Shown here: positions 49,256 through 56,666 of the stretch, one piece after another | Layout: the number at the start of each line of letters is the position of its first letter | How positions within the stretch are numbered: position 1 is the first letter of the stretch | IMG/VR virus record: IMGVR_UViG_3300032287_003869 | Coordinates: 1 to 64,000 of that record | Strand: one strand, 5' to 3' | Length of the DNA stretch: 64,000 bases | Source of the DNA: a virus | Program-made: the position numbers and the translations under genes | Notes under the pieces: model-generated | Seen by the model: the letters and a program-made list of their open reading frames with translations, nothing else | The model's database searches: none | What the model was told of the DNA's origin: nothing

Positions 49256-49666
49256 ATGAAATTCAACGACCTCTACAACTATCTATTGGAAACAGCACTT
49301 GGTCTTGTTGAAGACATCACAATAGAGGGAATTGGAACTCTAAAGGCAAAAACAGACACAGGAAATTCAGCACACAATGTTCTCCATGGTTTGATCAAAG
49401 GAAAACAAGAAGGAAGCGTTACATTTGAAACAATAGATGGTAAAGTTGTAACATTCCCATACAATGAAGAAATAAAAATTCACATTGGTTCAGGTAACAA
49501 AGAAGACAGACCAGTTGTTAATTTCAATGTGGAAATTAATGGAGAAAGATATGAGAATGTCCCATTCTCAATAGCAGATAGAAGCGAGAACGAATACAAG
49601 GCACTTCTTGGGGAAGAATTCATAAAAGCCAATGGTGGAATTGTTGATGCAACAAAAGAGGATTAA
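49256..49666 (+). CDS. retropepsin-like aspartic protease with capsid-targeting leader
   Basis: A 136-residue protein. The leader MKFNDLYNYLLE|TAL ends in L-x-E. The body has GTLKAKTDTGNSAHNVL (catalytic D-T-G at 34-36), RPVVNFNVEI, VPFSIADRSENEYKALLGEEF, the layout of the retropepsin-like family annotated as ATP-dependent zinc protease (RimK-linked). As a packaged protease it could process virion proteins or cut a host protein after injection. Confidence 0.72.
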   Translation: MKFNDLYNYLLETALGLVEDITIEGIGTLKAKTDTGNSAHNVLHGLIKGKQEGSVTFETIDGKVVTFPYNEEIKIHIGSGNKEDRPVVNFNVEINGERYENVPFSIADRSENEYKALLGEEFIKANGGIVDATKED

Positions 49667-49669
49667 ATA
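49662..49669 (+). promoter_or_regulatory. late promoter motif
   Basis: ATTAAATA, 5 bases before the ATG at 49675, overlapping the stop codon of the previous gene. Confidence 0.6.
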
Positions 49670-49674
49670 TTTTA

Positions 49675-50442
49675 ATGCGTGACAATGATAGTTTGATTTT
49701 GGAAAAATTATATTCTACTATTTTGGAAAATAGTGGTTTAGATGCAAAATATGCCGAATTGGAACAAAGATCAAAAGATGGAGATGAAGAAGCTGAAGCG
49801 GAAGCGCAGAAAATGGTGGATGAGGCTGCGAAAAAATCTGAATATAATATTGCTGATGTTTTCCACGGAAGTCCGACTCACGGGTTTACTGTGTTTACTC
49901 CACAAACAGACATAACGGGTTCTATTAGAAATCAAGGGGTGCATGTGTTTTCAAAAGGAACCAAAATACCTCGTAGATATTCGGGCAGCAAAGGAGAAAT
50001 TCGCAAGTTTTTTTTGAATGTTAATAATCCTTTTGATCATAGGAATCACGATCAAGTTAGGTATGTTTTGCGTCACATTTTTTTTAATCGCAACAATTAT
50101 CTTGATATGGAAACTCCAAATGGAGTGGTTCCAGACCTTTATAAACTTTTGGAAGATAAATCTAAAGACTACGAAACAGTAAACAAAAATGACACATCGG
50201 CTGAAAAACTTTTTAAGCTTGCATCAGCACCAGATTATGAGTTCGTAGAAACATCTGGAGTTCCACAAGTTCTTAAAGAATTGGGATATGATGGTTATAT
50301 AACAATGGAGGGTGGGGAATTGGTTTATGGGGTTTTTGATTCTTTTCAAATCAAATCCGCCACCCCCTTCACCTATGATAATGGAGAATTGATTCCCCTT
50401 TCCCAAAGATTCGATTCTTCAAACAATGATATAAGATATTGA
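49675..50442 (+). CDS. ADP-ribosyltransferase-like protein with capsid-targeting leader
   Basis: A 255-residue protein. The leader MRDNDSLILEKLYSTILE|NSG ends in I-x-E. After an acidic helix comes VFHGSPTHGFTVF (His64-Gly-Ser, the NAD site of polyvalent-protein type ADP-ribosyltransferases), KFFLNVNNPFDHRN, then LKELGYDGYITMEGGE and FQIKSATPF, ending in LIPLSQRF. T4 Alt is likewise a head protein with a leader that enters the host and ADP-ribosylates RNA polymerase. The target here is unknown. Confidence 0.75.
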   Translation: MRDNDSLILEKLYSTILENSGLDAKYAELEQRSKDGDEEAEAEAQKMVDEAAKKSEYNIADVFHGSPTHGFTVFTPQTDITGSIRNQGVHVFSKGTKIPRRYSGSKGEIRKFFLNVNNPFDHRNHDQVRYVLRHIFFNRNNYLDMETPNGVVPDLYKLLEDKSKDYETVNKNDTSAEKLFKLASAPDYEFVETSGVPQVLKELGYDGYITMEGGELVYGVFDSFQIKSATPFTYDNGELIPLSQRFDSSNNDIRY

Positions 50443-50461
50443 TTATTTTATATTCCAAATG

Positions 50462-50469
50462 AATAAATA
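50462..50469 (+). promoter_or_regulatory. late promoter motif
   Basis: AATAAATA, 5 bases before the GTG at 50475. Confidence 0.65.
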
Positions 50470-50474
50470 ATTAG

Positions 50475-50948
50475 GTGAAATTTCTAAACCTATTGGAAAA
50501 TGCAGTCAAATCCATAAAACTTCAAAAGGTCCGCATCAAGGTTGATCCTATGTGGAGTGAGAAGCTGGGTATTATTAATTCACCATATTATGAAGGATAC
50601 ATACTACAGGAGTGTCCGGGCAGCAAAATGGACTTCAAAGTTTTCATTGTCAACACTCCATCAGGAATTAACCCTATACAAACTGTGCATAAAGCTCATT
50701 TGGAGCCTGTTGAGGTCGAGACTCCACAAGAAACTGAAAAAGTTTCAAAATTCAATGGCTCAAGACTATCGGTCTTTAAGAAACACCTTGTTGAGAAACT
50801 CAAGGAATTAGGTAAAGAATTAGAATCTCCAGAAGTTTCCCAAGTTATTGCATCCACAGATATCGGTTTTATTGAAACCTATTTGAAACAAATGGGACTA
50901 AATGAAGAAGATCTTTTAAATTTGTATAGAAAATGCTTACAAAAATAA
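50475..50948 (+). CDS. predicted internal-head protein with short leader
   Basis: 157 residues starting at GTG. The leader VKFLNLLE|NAV is the shortest of the set. A beta-rich domain (YEGYILQECPGSKMDFKVF) follows, then a helical C-terminal part. No known family. The late motif sits 5 bases before the GTG, which supports this start. Confidence 0.6.
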   Translation: MKFLNLLENAVKSIKLQKVRIKVDPMWSEKLGIINSPYYEGYILQECPGSKMDFKVFIVNTPSGINPIQTVHKAHLEPVEVETPQETEKVSKFNGSRLSVFKKHLVEKLKELGKELESPEVSQVIASTDIGFIETYLKQMGLNEEDLLNLYRKCLQK

Positions 50949-50955
50949 CTAAATA
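50948..50955 (+). promoter_or_regulatory. late promoter motif
   Basis: ACTAAATA, 9 bases before the ATG at 50965, overlapping the previous stop codon. Confidence 0.6.
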
Positions 50956-50964
50956 TATAAAATT

Positions 50965-51507
50965 ATGCCACTAAAAAAAGGAAAATCAAAAGAAACCATC
51001 TCTAAAAACATTAAAGGAGAGATGAAGAAATACAAGAAAACCGGAAAAATTGGAACTTCCAAGCCCAAGTCCAAGAAGAAAGCTCAGAAACAATCTGTTG
51101 CAATCGCATTGAGCAAGGCACGTGAATCCGGTGCAAAGATTCCAAAAAAGTCAAAAAAATCAGTTGTAAAGGAATCTTTTGACAAATATATCAATCTTTT
51201 GGTTAAAGAATCTTTTGGTTTAAGTGAAATGGACGGCCCCTTGGTTAATAGCTCATTTGATGATAAATCAAACGATCATAATGACCCAGACGAGAGCGAA
51301 TTTCCTTCAAAGTTGAAAGAACTCCCAAAAGGTGAATATTTCAAAAGAAAACCTGATTCTAAAAAAATATGGATCAAGGGCGATCATGTAAGATTCCGCA
51401 AAAATGGAAAAATCATTATTCGTTATTCTTGTTCAGCAGCGGACGACATGAATCAAGAGATTTTTCTAAATCCTCTTACTCCAGTTTATACAGAGTTTGA
51501 ATATTAA
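50965..51507 (+). CDS. basic histone-like (DUF6496-like) protein
   Basis: A 180-residue protein. The N-terminal 65 residues are Lys-rich (KKGKSKETISKNIKGEM, then QSVAIALSKARESG), resembling DUF6496 proteins of bacteria and phages. Inside, SFDKYINLLVKES looks like a capsid leader moved to the middle (about residues 73-85). The C-terminal part is beta-rich. Late motif upstream. A DNA-packaged role is plausible; cleavage at the internal site is speculative. Confidence 0.6.
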   Translation: MPLKKGKSKETISKNIKGEMKKYKKTGKIGTSKPKSKKKAQKQSVAIALSKARESGAKIPKKSKKSVVKESFDKYINLLVKESFGLSEMDGPLVNSSFDDKSNDHNDPDESEFPSKLKELPKGEYFKRKPDSKKIWIKGDHVRFRKNGKIIIRYSCSAADDMNQEIFLNPLTPVYTEFEY

Positions 51508-51510
51508 TAT

Positions 51511-51538
51511 TTGACTTTTTCTTTTTAGATTCTAAATT
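51511..51538 (+). promoter_or_regulatory. sigma70-like promoter
   Basis: TTGACT (51511-51516), 16-bp spacer, TAAATT (51533-51538), 6 bases to the ATG at 51545. Confidence 0.55.
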
Positions 51539-51544
51539 CTTTAC

Positions 51545-51820
51545 ATGCCAGTAAAAAAGGATTTTAGAAAAGAATTAGAAAAACTCATATCCAAATACGA
51601 TGATTCCGTATTGGCTAAACATATTGATCATTGCTTGAAAGAATACGATCATACTGAATATATGAAGGGCGCAGAGAATCCATTTGGGGTAGATTTAAAC
51701 AAGGTTCCTGAAGTTAAACCAAACACACCTCAACCGCCTCAAGCCATTCCAGCGAATATTGGAAATATCACAACGCAAGGTTGGTCTAATCCGTTTGCAG
51801 GAACAAGCTGGGGAGTTTAA
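51545..51820 (+). CDS. hypothetical protein
   Basis: A 91-residue protein, helical at the N-terminus and Pro/Asn-rich at the C-terminus. It lacks a capsid leader and has a sigma70-like rather than late promoter, unlike its neighbours. Its stop shares TTAA with the convergent gene. Confidence 0.55.
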   Translation: MPVKKDFRKELEKLISKYDDSVLAKHIDHCLKEYDHTEYMKGAENPFGVDLNKVPEVKPNTPQPPQAIPANIGNITTQGWSNPFAGTSWGV

Positions 51821-52506
51821 CCTTCCCCTCTAGCTCCCCTAGCGAATCCTCTCTCCCATTCGGATACATTATGCGCCCAATTGGGATCTTTTGTTCTGTT
51901 GGAGTCACTTTTTCCAGAGCTAGAAACTCTACTCTTATCACCGCTGAAGAAACCTGCAATTTTATTTGGTATAGTTTCAGTTGCTGGTTTTTGAGCAGTA
52001 ACGTCTTTACGATATATTGATGGGTCTCTTGGACGTGGAGCAGATACCGGAGCTTGTACTGGCTTTTCAAATTTCATCGGACCCAATTTATTAAAGTCCA
52101 ATGGACCACTATCTCCGAAAAAATCCGCCTCAGATGACGGTTGCTCCTCATCTTCAGGCAATCTTTCGGGGTTTTCTTTTTGTTGCTTCTCCCTCTCTCT
52201 TGCTAGTTCCTTTCCGAACTTAGGATCAGGCTCATTTGCGGTTTCTTGATCATCCTGTGCAGGAGTAGCCTCTGGATAAGAAGCATAACCAGCTGTATCG
52301 GCATCTCCTACTCTGTGTAAAATGTTATATGCCCTCTCAACCATTGGATTTCCAAAAAGTTCTAAAATTTCGGATTTTAATCTTTGATCAAAATTAGCTG
52401 CTCTGACTTTATCGATAAAAGATTGAAAACTTTTAGTTTCAGCTTGCTCCAAAAGGATTGATTTGTATTGATTGAAAATATCGTGGTTGTCTTTTTTACC
52501 TAACAT
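51817..52506 (-). CDS. predicted internal-head protein with capsid-targeting leader
   Basis: 229 residues from MLGKKDNHD. The leader ends in KSILLE|QAE. A helical segment (to about residue 70) is followed by a long Pro/Glu/Ser-rich, probably disordered region. GCTAAATA lies 8 bases before this ATG, which is why I prefer it to the ATG 9 codons upstream. It is divergent from the muramidase-like gene at 52549. Confidence 0.6.
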   Translation of the reverse strand: MLGKKDNHDIFNQYKSILLEQAETKSFQSFIDKVRAANFDQRLKSEILELFGNPMVERAYNILHRVGDADTAGYASYPEATPAQDDQETANEPDPKFGKELAREREKQQKENPERLPEDEEQPSSEADFFGDSGPLDFNKLGPMKFEKPVQAPVSAPRPRDPSIYRKDVTAQKPATETIPNKIAGFFSGDKSRVSSSGKSDSNRTKDPNWAHNVSEWERGFARGARGEG

Positions 52507-52514
52507 ATTAATTA

Positions 52515-52522
52515 TATTTAGC
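52515..52522 (-). promoter_or_regulatory. late promoter motif (divergent pair)
   Basis: GCTAAATA on the minus strand, 8 bases before the ATG at 52506. Confidence 0.6.
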
Positions 52523-52532
52523 ATTTTATCCA

Positions 52533-52540
52533 ACTAAATA
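52533..52540 (+). promoter_or_regulatory. late promoter motif (divergent pair)
   Basis: ACTAAATA, 8 bases before the ATG at 52549. Confidence 0.65.
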
Positions 52541-52548
52541 ATCATACA

Positions 52549-53271
52549 ATGACCAGATTTGATAAATTTTGTAATTTAATTCTAGAGGTATATGGTAAAA
52601 GAATAACATCAGCTACAGGAACCGACAACAGTGGAAAAACGGAAGTTACTTATAGCGATGGATCTTCTGCTGTATTGACCGGACCCAGACCAGTGAGAAA
52701 CAACAATCCCGGTAACATTGAGTATGGGCCATTTGCCAAAGCAAATGGAGCAGTAGGAGGTGATGGGAGATATGCGGTTTTTCCAGATGTTGAGACTGGG
52801 ACAAAGGCTCAAATAAATTTATTAAAAACATCCACTTATCAAAATTTAACATTAAAAGATGCAATTACAAGATATGCTCCACCAAATGAAGGCAACAATG
52901 CATCATATCCTAATAAACTCAGCAATATGACTGGAATTTCATTGGACACCAAACTTAGCAATCTATCGCCAAGTCAATTTTCTAACATGGTAGATAAAAT
53001 GCAAGCAATTGAAGGGTTTAAATCGGGAAACGTCGATTCCACCCCATCCCAACAATATGCTGGAACTGGAGCAACACAACAACCACCAGAAGGAGGGGAA
53101 AAGGACAAAGAGCAATCACCATATGCCGCAATGTTTGCTCAATATTTGCCTTCCGTAGCAGGAGGATTTACTAAAGAAAAGGGAGCAGAATCCCTTAAAG
53201 GAATAATGAACACAGCAGTCGGAGCAATAGAGGGAATGACAGGGAAAAAACTACCAATACCAAAGGTTTAA
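52549..53271 (+). CDS. peptidoglycan-hydrolase-like (transglycosylase type) with capsid-targeting leader
   Basis: A 240-residue protein. The leader MTRFDKFCNLILE|VYG ends in I-x-E. The body has RNNNPGNIEYG, DGRYAVFPDVETG and a helical part, as in lytic transglycosylase-like virion proteins of the PRD1 P5/P7-related type. The C-terminus ends with GGFTKEKGAESLKGI ... GKKLP, also present in the next gene. There is no signal peptide, so wall access would be through the virion. Confidence 0.68.
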   Translation: MTRFDKFCNLILEVYGKRITSATGTDNSGKTEVTYSDGSSAVLTGPRPVRNNNPGNIEYGPFAKANGAVGGDGRYAVFPDVETGTKAQINLLKTSTYQNLTLKDAITRYAPPNEGNNASYPNKLSNMTGISLDTKLSNLSPSQFSNMVDKMQAIEGFKSGNVDSTPSQQYAGTGATQQPPEGGEKDKEQSPYAAMFAQYLPSVAGGFTKEKGAESLKGIMNTAVGAIEGMTGKKLPIPKV

Positions 53272-53273
53272 TT

Positions 53274-54032
53274 ATGAACGAAGACGTAAATGCTATTTTT
53301 GAAAAATATGTTCTTGTGTTGGAACAAGAACAACAATCACAGGCTCAAAGTGAAGGCAAGCCATTAGGTCAATTAGTAGGAGCTAAAGGTGGAGGAGAAG
53401 GAGGAGATTGGGGAGGATCTATGCCAAAACTCATATCTCTTTTGCCTTTTGGCGTTTGGAAACCATCATCATTAAAAAGGGCAAGACTAAGCACAAGGTC
53501 CGGTAACATGTCTGATCACTATGAGGGAAATAGTATAGCATATGCTGCGGACTTTGGACTGAATACCACATTCGGAACAAGAGTCGAAGATGCTACAAGA
53601 TTTGCAATCGCCGTTGCTAGAAATGCAGGAGCAAATGTTTCTTCTTGGGAACCATTTAAGGGAAATTATTTTAATCACGAAACCCCAGATGGATATAGAG
53701 TTCAAATTATTTGGCTATCAAATGTGGGGGGAAACCATTATGATCACGTCCACGTTGGAGTTAAAAAAGGAAGAAGCTCGGCTAAATTTAAAGGATCGGC
53801 GGCTCCTGTCTTAAATGCAAAGACAAAGACAGACGCAGAAACCAACCAACAAACAGATCAACAATTTTTTACAAAAGACCCCGAAGGTAAAGAACCATCT
53901 CCTTATTTAAATCAATTAAATCAAATGCTTCAAGGGGGCTTCACAAAAGAAAAAGGAATAGAAGCACTTCAAGGAATAGTTGGAAATGCAATATCCGATA
54001 TAGGAAAGGCTGTTGGAAAAAAACTTTTCTAA
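53274..54032 (+). CDS. M15-like peptidase with capsid-targeting leader
   Basis: A 252-residue protein. The leader MNEDVNAIFEKYVLVLE|QEQ has both I-F-E and L-x-E sites. The body has SDHYEGNSIAYAADFG and NHYDHVHVGV, the zinc-site pattern (H-x6-D and H-x-H) of M15 D-Ala-D-Ala peptidases or related endolysins. The C-terminal tail GGFTKEKGIEALQGI ... GKKLF repeats that of the previous protein. It starts 3 bases after it, so the two are cotranslated and probably partners in cleaving glycan and peptide bonds. Confidence 0.68.
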   Translation: MNEDVNAIFEKYVLVLEQEQQSQAQSEGKPLGQLVGAKGGGEGGDWGGSMPKLISLLPFGVWKPSSLKRARLSTRSGNMSDHYEGNSIAYAADFGLNTTFGTRVEDATRFAIAVARNAGANVSSWEPFKGNYFNHETPDGYRVQIIWLSNVGGNHYDHVHVGVKKGRSSAKFKGSAAPVLNAKTKTDAETNQQTDQQFFTKDPEGKEPSPYLNQLNQMLQGGFTKEKGIEALQGIVGNAISDIGKAVGKKLF

Positions 54033-54035
54033 AAC

Positions 54036-54043
54036 AATAAATA
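54036..54043 (+). promoter_or_regulatory. late promoter motif
   Basis: AATAAATA, 5 bases before the ATG at 54049. Confidence 0.65.
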
Positions 54044-54048
54044 ATACC

Positions 54049-54918
54049 ATGAGAGATAAAGATGCACAGTTGATTTTCGAAAGTTATTTAAATTCCAAAA
54101 ATAACATAATTTTAGAAGACGATGGTAAAAAATGGGAGGATGAAAGCTCTGTATGGTTTTGGTTGAAAACATTTGATCCAACGGGATTTAGTTCTTGGCC
54201 TGATGTTAGGGAGGCTTACTATGGAGTTAGAGAAAATCCAGCAGACGTTGGCCCTTGGGCATTTTTTATATTGCAGATGTTTTTAGCTTTACCTAATTTT
54301 GGATTATTGGCAGCAGGAATTGGGGGAATAGGATGGGCTGGATTGAGGACTGTGGCCAAAGCTGCGATTAAAGCTGGTCCATCTAGTCCAGCGGTTTATA
54401 AAATTGCTGAAACAATATTAAAATATGCTACTGAGACTAAATGGTTTCAGGCAATATTGGTTAAATTTGGAAAAATTCTTAAAGAAAAAGGAGTCATGAA
54501 TCAAAATATGCTCGATATTTACGAAAATATGATTACGTCTGGAAATTTTGCTAAATTAGGTTCAAAAGGAGGAGCTTTGGCTATAGCTGCAAAAGAAACA
54601 ATTGGTGACGGGATTAGGTATGTTCCAAAAATACCATTGGTAGGAATTCCAATATTTGGAAAAGGCGGTCAAATTGCTCAATATGGTGGAAGGGCGGGAA
54701 TGTCCCAAGCGGATGAGGTTAAAGCTGAATTTGAAAAATTTAAACAAAATATAAATAAAGGTTCTAATAAAGGACAAGGACCAACTAAAGAAGCCGCCAA
54801 AGAAGGAAAATATCCAGTTGGAAAAAGAGTTAAACCTGATCAACAGACTCCTGATAAAAAAACAGAACCTGCTCCAGCTAAAAGCAAATCTAAATATGCA
54901 CTTGAAAACTTAGACTAA
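54049..54918 (+). CDS. predicted injected membrane-active protein with capsid-targeting leader
   Basis: 289 residues from MRDKDAQLIFESY; late motif 5 bases upstream. The leader resembles that of 30159 and may end at IILE|DDG. Then come an aromatic segment and one or two long hydrophobic Gly/Ala stretches (about residues 78-110), followed by a basic, Gly-rich region and a Lys-rich tail. The plan suggests membrane insertion or channel formation on infection. No known family was recognised. Confidence 0.6.
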   Translation: MRDKDAQLIFESYLNSKNNIILEDDGKKWEDESSVWFWLKTFDPTGFSSWPDVREAYYGVRENPADVGPWAFFILQMFLALPNFGLLAAGIGGIGWAGLRTVAKAAIKAGPSSPAVYKIAETILKYATETKWFQAILVKFGKILKEKGVMNQNMLDIYENMITSGNFAKLGSKGGALAIAAKETIGDGIRYVPKIPLVGIPIFGKGGQIAQYGGRAGMSQADEVKAEFEKFKQNINKGSNKGQGPTKEAAKEGKYPVGKRVKPDQQTPDKKTEPAPAKSKSKYALENLD

Positions 54919-54921
54919 TAT

Positions 54922-55917
54922 ATGAACAAATATAATACCTTGAAATATATCATGGAGCAAACGTCTTCCGATTTAGAAAAAAATGTTAATAGATTAAAAA
55001 AATTAATAGCTATTTACAATTCAGATTCTGAAGAAAACAAGGATTTGTTGTCAACGGATCCTAATTCTGAAGATAGTTTGAAATTTTGGAATTCGGTAGA
55101 AACGCTTTTAAAAAATATTGAAAATGCTGATGCATATTCTCCCGAATCTTCAAAATATTTACAAGAACAGGGAGAAGATGTGGCAAAAGCAATGTCTGAT
55201 ATAAAAGAAATCGTTAAACAACATCCTGAAATATATAATGCCAATTTTAAAGAAATATTAGACCCAATATCAAGCGAGCCTTTATCGACAAAACCAACAG
55301 AGCAACAAACCGCGCCTTCAAATGCTCCATCTAGTGAACAAAAACCAGAATCCACCGCAACCGGAACTTCTGAAAAGAAACCGGAAGATACATACACTAA
55401 AGATTACACAGGAGTATCTATTGTGGATTTCTTAGATCAAAGTGGAAAACCAAGTGATTTTGAATCGCGTAAAAAATTAGCTCAAAGTCTTGGAATTCAA
55501 AATTACACAGGAACCGCATCTCAAAATACTCAAATGCTCAATACATTAAGAGGCGGTAAACAATATTCCGATGGAGTTGAAGTTCAAAAAGCAGAACTCG
55601 CCAAACCATATACTACACCCAAAGATGGAAAAGGTCCAACAATTAGATATGGTCAAATGGAATATCCCGCATATATTGACATGGGTGGAGGAAAATATCG
55701 CCTTGCAAAACAAGAAGAATTGGATAACCCGAATATGCAACTTTATATTCCAAATCCCAAAAAGGGACAACAGGAATATGGAAAGCCAAATTTTGTTAAA
55801 GTTAGAAGAGAAGGTAGCGATATTAGACGCCAATCTCAATTCGGTGGAGCAATTGGATCTGCTTCCAATTTATTCGGAGACATTGGAAACACTCTTGCAA
55901 AACCATTCAGAAAATAA
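54922..55917 (+). CDS. predicted internal-head protein with capsid-targeting leader
   Basis: A 331-residue protein. The leader MNKYNTLKYIME|QTS ends in I-M-E. An acidic helical domain (to about 115) is followed by a Pro/Thr/Ser/Glu linker, then a domain with RKKLAQSLGIQNYTGTASQN and a beta-rich C-terminus with MEYPAYIDMGGGKYRL. No family recognised. It starts 3 bases after the previous gene's stop. Confidence 0.6.
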   Translation: MNKYNTLKYIMEQTSSDLEKNVNRLKKLIAIYNSDSEENKDLLSTDPNSEDSLKFWNSVETLLKNIENADAYSPESSKYLQEQGEDVAKAMSDIKEIVKQHPEIYNANFKEILDPISSEPLSTKPTEQQTAPSNAPSSEQKPESTATGTSEKKPEDTYTKDYTGVSIVDFLDQSGKPSDFESRKKLAQSLGIQNYTGTASQNTQMLNTLRGGKQYSDGVEVQKAELAKPYTTPKDGKGPTIRYGQMEYPAYIDMGGGKYRLAKQEELDNPNMQLYIPNPKKGQQEYGKPNFVKVRREGSDIRRQSQFGGAIGSASNLFGDIGNTLAKPFRK

Positions 55918-55945
55918 TTGATTTTTTGGAAAATTGAAGTAAGAT
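55918..55945 (+). promoter_or_regulatory. sigma70-like promoter
   Basis: TTGATT (55918-55923), 16-bp spacer, TAAGAT (55940-55945), 6 bases to the ATG at 55952. Confidence 0.5.
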
Positions 55946-55951
55946 AATTGC

Positions 55952-56662
55952 ATGAGAATAGCAATTTCTGGATGTGCCGCTTCTGGTAAAACCACAACAA
56001 TTCAACATTTTCTTCAAAAATGGCCAAGTTATTCATTGATCAATAGTGAATATAGAAAGTTAATTAAAGATAATAACCACTCCAAAAACACTACTTCAAA
56101 GCTCCAAGGTGAAATATTAGATATACTAGTCAAAGAGTGTGAACCATATACTCTCCACCAGAATGTGATATTTGATAGATGTCCAATAGATAACCTCGTT
56201 TATAGTATGTGGTGCTATGGAAATAACGTGGAAGGATTCACTGACAAATTTATAGAGCAATCAATTTTAAAAGTCAGAAAAGCAATGCAATATTTTGATG
56301 TTATCTTTGTTTGCACTAGAGATTTAATGCCTCCAATTGAAGATAACGGAGTTAGGGAAATTGATCCTAAGTATGTGGAAGAGACTGATAATCTTTTTAA
56401 AGCCATCATTAACAAATATAAAAAAGGAGCAGAAGAATTGCCATTTTTTGAAAAAAATAATGCACCAGCCATTATCGACATATATGGTCAACCACATGAG
56501 AGGCTTGCACAGATTGCAATGTATGTCACCGAGGATGGTAATATGTATGGTGAAGATCAATCACTTATAAACTTGGATGAATTAGGAGAAATGAACAAAC
56601 TCGTTAGAGAACAACAAGACGCATTAAAAAATGAAAAAACTCCAATCTTTGGCATTAAATAA
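55952..56662 (+). CDS. P-loop kinase-like protein
   Basis: A 236-residue protein. GCAASGKTTT (Walker A, residues 7-16), then FDRCPIDNLVYSMW and FVCTRD match NadR/deoxynucleoside-kinase-like P-loop enzymes (AAA_28 group). It lacks a capsid leader and has a sigma70-like promoter ending 6 bases before the ATG, so it is probably early. The substrate may be a nucleoside, NAD precursor or polynucleotide end. Confidence 0.72.
   Translation: MRIAISGCAASGKTTTIQHFLQKWPSYSLINSEYRKLIKDNNHSKNTTSKLQGEILDILVKECEPYTLHQNVIFDRCPIDNLVYSMWCYGNNVEGFTDKFIEQSILKVRKAMQYFDVIFVCTRDLMPPIEDNGVREIDPKYVEETDNLFKAIINKYKKGAEELPFFEKNNAPAIIDIYGQPHERLAQIAMYVTEDGNMYGEDQSLINLDELGEMNKLVREQQDALKNEKTPIFGIK
56654..56661 (+). promoter_or_regulatory. 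late promoter motif
   Basis: ATTAAATA, 5 bases before the GTG at 56667, overlapping the previous stop codon. Confidence 0.65.
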
Positions 56663-56666
56663 TTGA

